From CAYFUF01 sp964394795 (lineage in GTDB: Bacteria > Bacillota > Clostridia > Tissierellales > Peptoniphilaceae), in contig CAYMYX010000003.1 in the NCBI GenBank assembly GCA_964394795.1, positions 9,466 to 73,465 of the forward strand: a DNA stretch of 64,000 nt, in the 5' to 3' direction. This document shows, piece by piece, positions 56,852 through 64,000 of this stretch. The translations under genes and the position numbers were made by a program. Numbering within the stretch: the first letter of the stretch is position 1; each line of letters opens with the position of its first letter. Under the pieces are notes generated by a model. That model did no database searches. It was not told the DNA's origin and saw nothing but the letters and a program-made list of their open reading frames with translations.

Positions 56852-57712
56852 ATGAAGATTGTCATCGTAACAGGGCAGAGCGGAGCAGGAAAAAGTTCAG
56901 TATTAAATATATTTGAAGATTTAGAGTACTACGTTATGGATAACCTACCACCTCAGATCATGCCAAATTTCGTCGAGTTAGCTCAAAAAACGAATGAGGA
57001 AATCAATAAGGTGGCCATCGGTGTCGATATTCGAGGAGGGACTTTCCTAACCTCATTGCGGTCAGCGATAGAAAGTTTGGAAGAGCAGAAGATAGAGGTA
57101 TCGATTCTGTTTCTTGAAGCTAGTGATGAAACCCTTGTCCGTCGGTATAAAGAACTCAGACGCCCCCATCCTTTAGATAAAGCGGGCAATATTTTTGATG
57201 GAATTATTCGTGAGAAAAAAATCCTTGAGCCAATAAAAGAAGTAGCAGATTTCGTCTTGGACACCTCCAAGTACAATTTAGGGCAATTGAAGGAAGCGGT
57301 CGACTCCTTATATTTCAAGGGAAGCGAGGAGAAGAATTTCCTGATCTCCATCTCCTCTTTCGGCTATAAGAATGGAATCCAACTGGATGCTGATTTAGTC
57401 TTTGATGCCAGATTTATCCCCAACCCCTTCTATATTCCGGAGCTCAAGCCCCTTACTGGCATGGATCCACGGGTAAGGGACTACGTATTTCAGTTCCCCG
57501 AAACTCAGGTGTTTCTGGATAAACTCATCGACCTGATTGACTATCTAGTTCCCTTCTATATCAGAGAAGGAAAGCGGATGCTCGTTATCGCTATTGGTTG
57601 CACCGGTGGAAAGCATCGATCGGTCGCTTTGGCCGAGGCGCTAGCCACAAAATTAGACAGCACATGCAAAGCAATTATTGTTCATCATCGTGATAGGTCA
57701 CACTGGGATTAA
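56852..57712 (+). CDS. rapZ: RNase adapter / nucleotide-binding protein RapZ (YvcJ)
   Basis: A P-loop protein of 286 residues. RapZ binds a small RNA and RNase E in E. coli; in Firmicutes (YvcJ) it affects competence. Walker A is GQSGAGKSS near residue 7, and the C-terminal domain has the conserved IGCTGGKHRSVALAE. Gene order with a Nudix gene and whiA matches the Bacillus yvcI-yvcL cluster, apart from the missing yvcK. Confidence 0.94.
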   Translation: MKIVIVTGQSGAGKSSVLNIFEDLEYYVMDNLPPQIMPNFVELAQKTNEEINKVAIGVDIRGGTFLTSLRSAIESLEEQKIEVSILFLEASDETLVRRYKELRRPHPLDKAGNIFDGIIREKKILEPIKEVADFVLDTSKYNLGQLKEAVDSLYFKGSEEKNFLISISSFGYKNGIQLDADLVFDARFIPNPFYIPELKPLTGMDPRVRDYVFQFPETQVFLDKLIDLIDYLVPFYIREGKRMLVIAIGCTGGKHRSVALAEALATKLDSTCKAIIVHHRDRSHWD

Positions 57713-57751
57713 TGCAAATCGATCATTATTCTGGCAGGAAAGGAGGACACC

Positions 57752-58162
57752 ATGCAAGAGATTAGCGCAGGTGGCGTTGTCATTAACGGCACGAAAATAT
57801 TATTGTTGAAGAAATTTAGCGGAGATTGGGTCCTCCCAAAAGGTCGACTCGAGCGAGGTGAAAACAAAGAAGAGGCAGCCGTCCGGGAAGTGCATGAAGA
57901 AACAGGGGTCCTCGGGGAGATTATCCGTAGGATTGGTTTCGTAAAATATAACTATAGGAATAGGGAAGGAGACTTCGTTCAAAAGACCGTCCACTATTAC
58001 TATATGAAGGGGGAAGAGATAAACCTCAAACCCCAGAGGGAAGAGGGCTTCTGTGAAGTAGCCTATCTGCCTTATGCCAAGGCAGTTCGCGTCTTGCGCC
58101 ATGATTCGGAAAGGAATATGGTCAGAAGCGCTTACGAGTTAAGCAAAGGAAATGGTGAGTGA
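57752..58162 (+). CDS. NUDIX hydrolase
   Basis: A 136-residue pyrophosphohydrolase. The complete Nudix box is present: GRLERGENKEEAAVREVHEE, followed by TGV, near residues 32-54, with all catalytic Glu residues. The substrate cannot be told. It stands where yvcI/yvcK-type genes are found in related clusters. Its stop overlaps the start region of whiA. Confidence 0.92.
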   Translation: MQEISAGGVVINGTKILLLKKFSGDWVLPKGRLERGENKEEAAVREVHEETGVLGEIIRRIGFVKYNYRNREGDFVQKTVHYYYMKGEEINLKPQREEGFCEVAYLPYAKAVRVLRHDSERNMVRSAYELSKGNGE

Positions 58163-58164
58163 AG

Positions 58165-59115
58165 ATGTCATTTTCATCCGATACGAAAAAGGAATTATGT
58201 TCACTGAAATTTAATACAAAGATTGAAGCGCTTTTGGAGCTAGCTGCCATTGCCCGCATGAACGCCAATGTACTCGTGCGGAATCAAGGGGAAGTCCAAT
58301 TGCGCTTTTTTTCAGAGAGTAAAGAGGTAATCCTTCGGGTCATTCGAATGATTGACTACCTGTATGGCCAGGAACCTGATATGGTCACCCAGCAGAATGA
58401 GCAGTTAAAGCAAGCCCCCGTCTATTCCACGATTTTCATGGGGAAGGCTCTAGACCTCTTCTTTGAGGAAAGTGGCTACGATGCACTTGGCAGTTACAAG
58501 CAGAGTGCAGAGCGGATACTAAGTCGGCTTAAGTCGGAAGAAAATGCCAGAACTTACCTTCGGGGAGCCTTCCTAGGCGGTGGATCCGTTACCAACCCCA
58601 TCAAAGCCTATCACTTCGAAATTGTCGTCCCCAGCAGCGAAGATATTGACCTCTTGCTCACGATATTGAAGGACGCTGAGATTGATGCCAAAGTTGGAAC
58701 GCGCAGGGATATGCCTCTCCTCTACATCAAAGATTCAGAGATGATTTCCAACATACTCGTCTACATCGGAGCGCCTCAGGCCATGCTAAAGCTAGAGGAC
58801 GCCAAAGCCATGAAGGACCTCCGAAACGACATCAACCGGAAGGTCAATGCGGAAACCGCCAACATGGACAAGCAACTCGATGCCTCCTTCAGGCAGATGA
58901 AGGCAATCCGCTACATCGCTGAAAACGGCGGCTTGGAACAATTGCCAGATTCTCTCATTGACGTTGCCCATGTTCGTTTAGAGCATCCCCAAGCAAACCT
59001 TAAGCAGCTTGGTGAATTGATGGAGCCGCCCCTGAGCAAGTCTGGGGTAAGCCATCGTTTGAGAAAGATTACCAGCTACGCAGAAGACCTAGCTGGACGT
59101 AAGCTTAATAAATAA
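58165..59115 (+). CDS. whiA: DNA-binding protein WhiA
   Basis: WhiA combines a LAGLIDADG-homing-endonuclease-like domain without nuclease activity and a C-terminal helix-turn-helix; in Firmicutes it affects cell division and chromosome segregation. The ATG at 58165 gives the family start MSFSSDTKKEL (316 residues); a GTG at 58159 overlapping the Nudix stop is possible. YLRGAFLGGGSVTNP near residue 132 and the C-terminal LGELMEPPLSKSGVSHRLRK helix-turn-helix are diagnostic. Confidence 0.95.
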   Translation: MSFSSDTKKELCSLKFNTKIEALLELAAIARMNANVLVRNQGEVQLRFFSESKEVILRVIRMIDYLYGQEPDMVTQQNEQLKQAPVYSTIFMGKALDLFFEESGYDALGSYKQSAERILSRLKSEENARTYLRGAFLGGGSVTNPIKAYHFEIVVPSSEDIDLLLTILKDAEIDAKVGTRRDMPLLYIKDSEMISNILVYIGAPQAMLKLEDAKAMKDLRNDINRKVNAETANMDKQLDASFRQMKAIRYIAENGGLEQLPDSLIDVAHVRLEHPQANLKQLGELMEPPLSKSGVSHRLRKITSYAEDLAGRKLNK

Positions 59116-59149
59116 TTCATCCTTGCGACACATTTTCGAGGTGTCATTA

Positions 59150-59158
59150 TGGTATAAC
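59150..59158 (+). promoter_or_regulatory. Extended -10 promoter of the LCP gene
   Basis: TGgTATAAC, 45 bp before the LCP start. The -35 is weak. Confidence 0.45.
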
Positions 59159-59202
59159 TGAGTAAGGAAATAAAGGGAGGGATTAACTTTACAACAACGA
59201 TC

Positions 59203-60090
59203 ATGAAAATTTTACGCAATGTAGTGCTTGCACTACTAACTTTATTATTACTATTCACTATCGTATTTTTGGTTTACTTAATAATTTGGGACAATTCGAA
59301 AGGGGACCTGCCCCTTGCCCATGAAGAATCGGGTAATACCATCGACGATCCGGACAATGAACTTCTGGTCTTGGCTGTTGGAGTGGATGATACAGAAGAT
59401 GGGACTCCCCACCGAACAGATACGATTATGCTCTTTCGCATTCAATTCGATACGGGAGAAATCACCGCCCTGTCCATACCAAGAGACACCAGGGTCTATA
59501 TCAACGGATCGCTCGACAAAATAAACCATGCCTATGCCTATGGGGGAATCAAACTGACTTTAGAAAGCCTGCGGACCTTCCTAGGGATGGATATCGACCA
59601 CTATATGGTCATTAACTTTGAAACGGTTACCGCAATGATCGATGCGGGAGGTGGCGTCCGCTACGATATTCCCGAAGGCCTAACCCCCTACGATTGGGAA
59701 ACCTTCGAATCCGGTGACCAAGTCCTCAATGGGACGGACTCCCTGAGCTATCTCCGCCACCGCAACTCCTATGCAGAGGGGGACATCGGTCGAGTTCGCG
59801 CTCAACAAGCCTTTATTAAGGAGGCAATGAAACAGATTCTAGCCCCAGGCAATTTCCTTCGCTATCCGGCAATCATCTTTGCCTTTACGCAAAATGCGGA
59901 AACCAATATTAAGGCGATGTCCTACGTTTCCCAACTATTTTCTATTGCCCGATTGGACTTTGCCAATATCGACTGGCACACCTTACCTGGCTATGGAGAC
60001 TACGTAGACGGTGTCAGCTACTACATCCCCGATAGCAATGCCGTACTCGATTTGGTGAACACACTATTCCAACCTTATATTTTGGAGTAA
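59203..60090 (+). CDS. LytR-CpsA-Psr (LCP) family cell-wall polymer ligase
   Basis: A membrane-anchored extracellular enzyme that attaches teichoic acid or other polymers to peptidoglycan. The 295-residue protein has one N-terminal membrane segment (about 8-28), then the LCP domain with HRTDTIMLFRI, SIPRDTRV, KINHAYAYGG and SYLRHRNSYAEGDIGRVRAQQ carrying the conserved Arg and Asp residues. The only nearby ATG lies 20 or more bases after the good site aagggaggg, so translation may start inefficiently, or at a non-standard codon closer to that site. Confidence 0.9.
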   Translation: MKILRNVVLALLTLLLLFTIVFLVYLIIWDNSKGDLPLAHEESGNTIDDPDNELLVLAVGVDDTEDGTPHRTDTIMLFRIQFDTGEITALSIPRDTRVYINGSLDKINHAYAYGGIKLTLESLRTFLGMDIDHYMVINFETVTAMIDAGGGVRYDIPEGLTPYDWETFESGDQVLNGTDSLSYLRHRNSYAEGDIGRVRAQQAFIKEAMKQILAPGNFLRYPAIIFAFTQNAETNIKAMSYVSQLFSIARLDFANIDWHTLPGYGDYVDGVSYYIPDSNAVLDLVNTLFQPYILE

Positions 60091-60113
60091 ATTTGAACAA
60101 ATTGCCCTGAAAG

Positions 60114-60142
60114 TTGACAGAAACCGAAATGACTATTATCAT
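60114..60142 (+). promoter_or_regulatory. Promoter of the lysine-riboswitch transcript
   Basis: A perfect TTGACA at 60114-60119, 17-bp spacer, TATCAT at 60137-60142. Confidence 0.82.
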
Positions 60143-60165
60143 CGAATCAAACCATACTATTCAAT

Positions 60166-60342
60166 AGAAGATAGAGGCGCGAACAACATCAGTAACTTTC
60201 GGAGGTGGCAATCGATGAAGAAAGAGAAAGGGACGTTCGCCGAAGTGAGGACTGGGCACAGGACTTGCTGGGATTGGTCAGAATATGATCAATACTGTCA
60301 TCTGCGCCTTGCAATGCAGATGAAGCGCTAAGAGCTATTTAC
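60166..60342 (+). ncRNA. Lysine riboswitch (L box)
   Basis: Conserved L-box parts occur in order: AGAGGCGCG at the 5' side, CAGTAACT and GGAGG, AAAGGGACG, CGCCGAAG, TTGCTGGG, ACTGTCA and the closing GCGCTAAGAGCTATTT. The closing helix pairs AGATAG (near 60169-60174) with CTATTT (near 60335-60340). A terminator hairpin follows, so lysine should switch the transporter off by early termination. Confidence 0.9.
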
Positions 60343-60353
60343 AGCACTTGTTC

Positions 60354-60383
60354 AGGCGCCTATCCAGGCGCCTTTCTTTATTT
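60354..60383 (+). terminator. Riboswitch-controlled terminator
   Basis: AGGCGCCT, 4-base loop, AGGCGCCT, then TTCTTTATTTC, directly after the aptamer and 30 bp before the transporter start. Confidence 0.85.
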
Positions 60384-60413
60384 CTATTGATCAAGCGAAG
60401 AGAGGTAAACTTT

Positions 60414-62027
60414 ATGAGAAGAAATAGGCTGTTGCTAGTCCTGCTGACCTTGGTCCTTGTCTTTACTCTAGGGAATCAGACAACGACCCTTGCGGTAGGT
60501 GATGATGCTACCGAAACGCCCGGAGTATTTCGCATTGGACTTGAAGCGAACAGTGCGCCCTTTAACTGGTCGCAAACGACAGATGCCAATGGGGCTGTCC
60601 CCATCGCTAACTCACCAGGAGAGTATGTCAATGGGTACGACGTATGGATGGCCAAGAGATTAGCCGAAGGTCTGGGTCTTGAATTAGAAGTACAGAAAAT
60701 CGAATGGGACGGCCTAGTTCCTGCCCTCCAATCCGGAAAAATCGATGCAATCGTCGCCGGCATGAGCCCCACAGCGGAAAGAAAACTTCAAATCGACTTT
60801 AGTGGACCCTACTACACCACCGACTTGGTTATCATGGTCACCAATGATAGCGAATATCTGAATGCCACTTCTTTGTCCGACTTCTCTGGCGCTACAGTTA
60901 GTGGACAGCTCAATACATTAAACTATAATGTCATCGACCAAATCGATGGAGTCAATAAGGATACCGCTCTTCCGGACTATCCTACACTCATCTCTGCGCT
61001 AACCACAGACAAGATTGATGGTTTCGTTGCCGAAGGACCGGCAGCCTTAGCTGCAGTTGCTTCCAACCCTCAACTAACCTTCGTTCGCTTTGAGGAAGGT
61101 AGTGGCTTTGAAACTAGCAGCGAAGATACTACCGTTGCCGTTGGTGTGAGAAAAGATTCTCCCCTCACTCCGGAGTTAAACCTCATATTGGATACTATCC
61201 CAGAGCAAGAGCGCCAAGATGCAATGAGCCAAATGATTGACTTCCAGACTGCTGGGGAAGAAGAGGATCTGGGATTTTTTGCCACCATGGCCCAGATTGC
61301 TGAAGAATACGCACCACTCTTTTTACGTGGCGCAGCGATGACGATGATTATCGCCATCATTTCGACCATTATCGGCTTCATTATCGGGCTATTTGTTCAG
61401 GTCATCCGCACCATACCTACCGACAAAAAGAGTGGCGGTCCCGTACGAAACTTCTTCCTCAAAGTAGTTCAAGTCATCTTGACCATCTACGTCGAAGTCT
61501 TCCGCGGAACCCCTATGATGGTCCAAGCCGTCCTTATCTATTATGGAAGTAAACTCTTCTTTAATGTAGATATGAGTCCTTTCTTGGCTGCAATTCTCAT
61601 CGTTTCCATCAACACCGGAGCTTACCTCACGGAGGTTATCCGAGGCGGCATCGATTCCGTCGACGGTGGTCAAATGGAAGCTTGTAAGGCGATTGGTTTG
61701 ACTCATGGCCAAAGTATGCGCCATGTCATCCTGCCCCAATCCATTAAAGCAATCCTACCATCCGTTGCCAACGAGTTTGTTACCAACATTAAAGACACCT
61801 CCGTCCTTAATGTCATCTCGGTAACCGAGCTCTTCTTCATCACTCGATCTGTTGCCGGTTCAACCTTCCAAATTTTCCACACCTACCTGGTCACCGCCTT
61901 GATTTACTTCGTCCTTACCTTTGCGACGACTCGGGTCATCAATTGGCTAGGCAAAAAGAATGGCCAAATGAAACCATTCACCCTGGTCAGTTCATCCGAC
62001 CATCAAATCATCCAAGGAGGTAACTAA
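60414..62027 (+). CDS. Fused amino-acid ABC transporter binding protein and permease, probably for lysine
   Basis: A 537-residue fusion. A signal peptide without lipobox (about 1-25) is followed by a family 3 solute-binding domain to about 290 (GYDVWMAKRLAEGLGLELEV, AGMSPTAERK), then membrane segments and a HisM/GlnP-type permease with the coupling motif EACKAIGLTHGQSMRHVILP near 440. The start ATG at 60414 follows gagagg. Such fusions exist in GlnPH-type importers. The lysine riboswitch upstream indicates lysine or a related basic amino acid as substrate. Confidence 0.9.
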   Translation: MRRNRLLLVLLTLVLVFTLGNQTTTLAVGDDATETPGVFRIGLEANSAPFNWSQTTDANGAVPIANSPGEYVNGYDVWMAKRLAEGLGLELEVQKIEWDGLVPALQSGKIDAIVAGMSPTAERKLQIDFSGPYYTTDLVIMVTNDSEYLNATSLSDFSGATVSGQLNTLNYNVIDQIDGVNKDTALPDYPTLISALTTDKIDGFVAEGPAALAAVASNPQLTFVRFEEGSGFETSSEDTTVAVGVRKDSPLTPELNLILDTIPEQERQDAMSQMIDFQTAGEEEDLGFFATMAQIAEEYAPLFLRGAAMTMIIAIISTIIGFIIGLFVQVIRTIPTDKKSGGPVRNFFLKVVQVILTIYVEVFRGTPMMVQAVLIYYGSKLFFNVDMSPFLAAILIVSINTGAYLTEVIRGGIDSVDGGQMEACKAIGLTHGQSMRHVILPQSIKAILPSVANEFVTNIKDTSVLNVISVTELFFITRSVAGSTFQIFHTYLVTALIYFVLTFATTRVINWLGKKNGQMKPFTLVSSSDHQIIQGGN

Positions 62028-62028
62028 G

Positions 62029-62769
62029 TTGAAAACTCCAGTACTTGAAATACAACACTTGGCCAAAAGTTTTGGTGACGTCGAAGTCCTTAGAGACATC
62101 AACTTAGCCGTCGAAGAAAACGAAGTAATATCCATTATTGGGCCATCAGGTTCGGGGAAATCCACTCTCCTTCGTTGCATCAACCTTTTGGAGGAATCCA
62201 ATGGTGGAGACATCCTCTTTAAAGGAGACTCCATCTTTAGCGAAGGCTTCAACCAACGGGTCTACCGGTCTAAGGTGGGGATGGTCTTCCAACAATTCAA
62301 TCTCTTCAATAACCTAACCGTTCTTCAAAACTGCATGCTAGGTCAACAGCAGGTCCTGCGTCGCACAGAAGCTCAGGCAAAGGAGAAAGCCATCCATGTG
62401 CTCAACGAGGTTGGCATGGGCGCCTTCCTCAACGCTAAGCCAGCCCAAATATCCGGCGGACAGAAGCAGAGGGTGGCCATCGCAAGAGCCCTAGCTATGG
62501 ACCCCGAAGTCCTACTTTTTGACGAACCCACATCGGCTCTAGATCCCGAGATGGTAGGCGAAGTCCTAAACGTTATGCGAAACCTGGTTAAGGAAAAGAT
62601 GACCATGCTCGTCGTTACCCACGAAATGAACTTCGCCCGTGACGTTTCCTCTCGAGTCGCTTTCATGCAAGGAGGAATCCTAGAGGCCATCGGCACGCCC
62701 CAAGAGATTTTCTACGACAACCAAAGCGACAAGGTAAAACAATTCCTCGGTTTAACCGAAATGAAATAG
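62029..62769 (+). CDS. Amino-acid ABC transporter ATPase, probably for lysine
   Basis: A 246-residue polar-amino-acid-type ATPase with Walker A GPSGSGKST near residue 40, signature QISGGQKQRVAIARAL and Walker B LLFDEPTSALDPEMV. It starts with TTG at 62029, seven bases after aaggaggt and one base after the permease stop. With the fusion protein it forms a complete importer. Confidence 0.94.
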   Translation: MKTPVLEIQHLAKSFGDVEVLRDINLAVEENEVISIIGPSGSGKSTLLRCINLLEESNGGDILFKGDSIFSEGFNQRVYRSKVGMVFQQFNLFNNLTVLQNCMLGQQQVLRRTEAQAKEKAIHVLNEVGMGAFLNAKPAQISGGQKQRVAIARALAMDPEVLLFDEPTSALDPEMVGEVLNVMRNLVKEKMTMLVVTHEMNFARDVSSRVAFMQGGILEAIGTPQEIFYDNQSDKVKQFLGLTEMK

Positions 62770-62778
62770 CTTCTATAT

Positions 62779-62810
62779 AAGGAAGATGGCTGTGGCTGTC
62801 TTCCTTTTTT
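62779..62810 (+). terminator. Terminator of the lysine transport operon
   Basis: The stem AAGGAAGA / TCTTCCTT with a 12-base loop is followed by six T. Confidence 0.88.
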
Positions 62811-62856
62811 GTGCTTTATTAGAGTTATCACTTTTAATTTAGATTTAACAATAGGG

Positions 62857-62865
62857 TGGTACAAT
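62857..62865 (+). promoter_or_regulatory. Extended -10 promoter of the GIN-domain lipoprotein
   Basis: TGgTACAAT, 25 bp before the chosen start codon. The -35 is poor. Confidence 0.5.
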
Positions 62866-62890
62866 AAACAAAAAAATGAGGGAGGTTGAT

Positions 62891-63646
62891 ATGGTACATA
62901 GAAGAACAAGAACTTGGATCATCACTGGATTATTAGTATTGATCCTCTCTCTACTTGGAGCTTGCTCCACGGTTAAGGACAAAACAGTGAATAAAACTAG
63001 CGAAGACGTTGATGCAAATAATGCAGAAAGTCAGCAAGTAGACACAGAACATAATGATACAGAATTCTATGCGATAACGTTAAATACTGAAGATAGAAGG
63101 GTAAGTGGGCTGATCTCGGTCCGCTACGATTCTGAGCAAGCGGAGCCTTTGATAGCAGAAGGCGAAGGTATTGAGATTACTCATGATGAAAGCAGCGTCT
63201 CGGCTAAGATTGGAGATAGCTTTAAAGGAGAAATCGTACTAGGTCGGAAGATTAATACACTAACATGCATGGGTGGCTTTCATTTCAATTTGGAACTCCC
63301 TGCAGTTGATAACTTTAACAGCACGTTACTAGGGGCATGTGATGGAAGAATTAAGATTGATGCATCGTCCATGAAGATTGCCATAGCGGGAGGATCCAAG
63401 CTAGATTTTGCGGGCTCTACAGAAAGCCTTGAACTTCAAGTCGAAGGTGGTACGATAGTTAACGCCGAAGAGCTTACTGCAAACTCCGTAGTAGCGACCT
63501 TACAAGGAGCTGGCGAGTTAACGGTATATGCAACAGATAAACTAGAAGCTACATTAGAAGGGTTTGGCCGAATTGCTTACGCGGGCAATCCTGGTGAAGT
63601 AGAAAAGAACGTGGAAGGTTTAGGCATAATAGAAGCTATCGAATAA
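62891..63646 (+). CDS. Predicted lipoprotein with GIN (DUF2807) beta-helix domain
   Basis: A 251-residue surface protein. The ATG at 62891 follows gggaggttgat and gives a normal lipoprotein signal peptide with lipobox LGAC (Cys25), then an Asn/Glu/Asp-rich linker. The C-terminal 150 residues show the repeating beta pattern of the head-GIN/DUF2807 family (GGSKLDFAGSTESLELQVEG, LQGAGELTVYATDKLEATLEG in pieces). Function of the family in Firmicutes is unknown. It is a single-gene unit. Confidence 0.8.
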   Translation: MVHRRTRTWIITGLLVLILSLLGACSTVKDKTVNKTSEDVDANNAESQQVDTEHNDTEFYAITLNTEDRRVSGLISVRYDSEQAEPLIAEGEGIEITHDESSVSAKIGDSFKGEIVLGRKINTLTCMGGFHFNLELPAVDNFNSTLLGACDGRIKIDASSMKIAIAGGSKLDFAGSTESLELQVEGGTIVNAEELTANSVVATLQGAGELTVYATDKLEATLEGFGRIAYAGNPGEVEKNVEGLGIIEAIE

Positions 63647-63670
63647 CATCAGTTCTAAGTAAAATGTATC

Positions 63671-63700
63671 GGAGCGTAGCGAAATAGCTACGCTCCTTTT
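63671..63700 (+). terminator. Terminator after the GIN-domain gene
   Basis: A 10-bp GC-rich stem GGAGCGTAGC / GCTACGCTCC with a 6-base loop is followed by TTTT. Confidence 0.9.
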
Positions 63701-63748
63701 CATATCACCTGCTCTCTAAAATAACAAATGAAATAAATGCAAAAATGT

Positions 63749-63777
63749 TTGACACTTCCTTTTTGATTTGTTATATT
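63749..63777 (+). promoter_or_regulatory. rRNA promoter P1
   Basis: TTGACA at 63749-63754, 17-bp spacer, TATATT at 63772-63777. Confidence 0.85.
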
Positions 63778-63842
63778 ATCAAAGTCGCTCCGAAAGAGGA
63801 CGAAGGAAAATAAAAAAACTTTCAAAAAAAGTGAAAATTAAT

Positions 63843-63871
63843 TTGACTTTGTACCTCAGGGGTGATAAGAT
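63843..63871 (+). promoter_or_regulatory. rRNA promoter P2
   Basis: TTGACT at 63843-63848, 17-bp spacer, TAAGAT at 63866-63871. It lies 94 bp after P1, the tandem layout of many Firmicutes rrn operons. Confidence 0.8.
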
Positions 63872-63990
63872 AATCAAGTCGCACCTATTGCGGCACGAAC
63901 CTTTAAAACTGAATACGTGAATAACTTTTGAGTTTAAGTACTAAACAGTACAATAATACAAATAATAGAGTCAAGATTGAACTCGCAAAC
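63872..63990 (+). ncRNA. Pre-16S rRNA leader
   Basis: The segment CTTTAAAACTGAATA and its surroundings look like the leader that precedes 16S rRNA in Firmicutes. No open reading frame is visible in the 344 bp from 63647 to 63990; it holds the GIN gene terminator, the two promoters and this leader. Confidence 0.7.
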
Positions 63991-64000
63991 TTTAATTGAG
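63991..64000 (+). rRNA. rrs: 16S rRNA, first bases only (partial)
   Basis: The window ends in TTTAATTGAG, which in Firmicutes 16S genes is directly followed by AGTTTGATCCTGG. Together with the tandem promoters and leader, this places the 16S 5' end at the window edge. The rest lies outside. Confidence 0.7.

Overview
The window is a chromosomal segment of an anaerobic, low-to-moderate GC Bacillota (Firmicutes) bacterium, most likely of class Clostridia. Supporting signs are pyruvate:ferredoxin oxidoreductase, a 2[4Fe-4S] ferredoxin and a rubredoxin, the regulators Rex, HprK and WhiA, CIRCE and CtsR-type heat-shock operators, a long Alu-type SRP RNA and an LCP cell-wall ligase. The species cannot be named from the sequence. 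Nearly all genes read on the plus strand; two short minus-strand blocks hold a lipid glycosyltransferase, a TVP38 membrane protein, a rubredoxin and YchF.

Layout. 1-8.7 kb: housekeeping run nadE (partial), tmk, a DarA-type c-di-AMP receptor, holB, ricT, ferredoxin, rsmI, glmM, cca, degV. 8.8-15.3 kb: protein quality control (tig, clpP, clpX, lon) and engB. 15.5-20.2 kb: a complete branched-chain amino acid ABC importer. 20.2-22.8 kb (minus): TVP38, a GT4 glycosyltransferase split by a 100-N gap, and rubredoxin. 23-31.4 kb: an RsbW-like kinase, typA, cardiolipin synthase, a membrane protein, rex, a YdiF-like ABC-F ATPase and a membrane-anchored GDPD. 31.5-38.4 kb: mglBAC plus a galactose mutarotase-like gene, galT and galK, that is, galactose uptake and the Leloir pathway without galE. 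38.4-43.9 kb: dnaJ-like and clpB behind a CIRCE/CtsR promoter, then aroD and asnA. 43.9-44.3 kb: tRNA-Ser(GGA) and the SRP RNA behind one promoter. 44.4-45.3 kb: two small proteins of unknown function. 45.3-46.1 kb: a gene-free repeat-rich island. 46.1-52 kb: ychF (minus), a pepP-like gene, uvrC, hprK. 52-55.8 kb: PFOR. 55.9-60.1 kb: murB, rapZ, NUDIX, whiA, LCP. 60.1-62.8 kb: a lysine riboswitch and a fused binding-protein/permease amino-acid importer with its ATPase. 62.9-63.7 kb: a GIN-domain lipoprotein. The right edge holds two tandem rRNA promoters, the leader, and what look like the first bases of a 16S rRNA gene.

Most of the window is ordinary, conserved core genome. The parts that deserve a second look are a 52-bp-period tandem array of inverted repeats (45501-45760) inside a 718-bp segment with IS-like terminal inverted repeats; the dual HrcA/CtsR-type operators before dnaJ-clpB; the lysine riboswitch that assigns a substrate to the transporter; a terminator placed just before the ABC-F start; and an assembly gap whose two flanks are the same 49 bases, so that the 'broken' glycosyltransferase is intact once they are merged. 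No clear new defence or biosynthetic system is visible.
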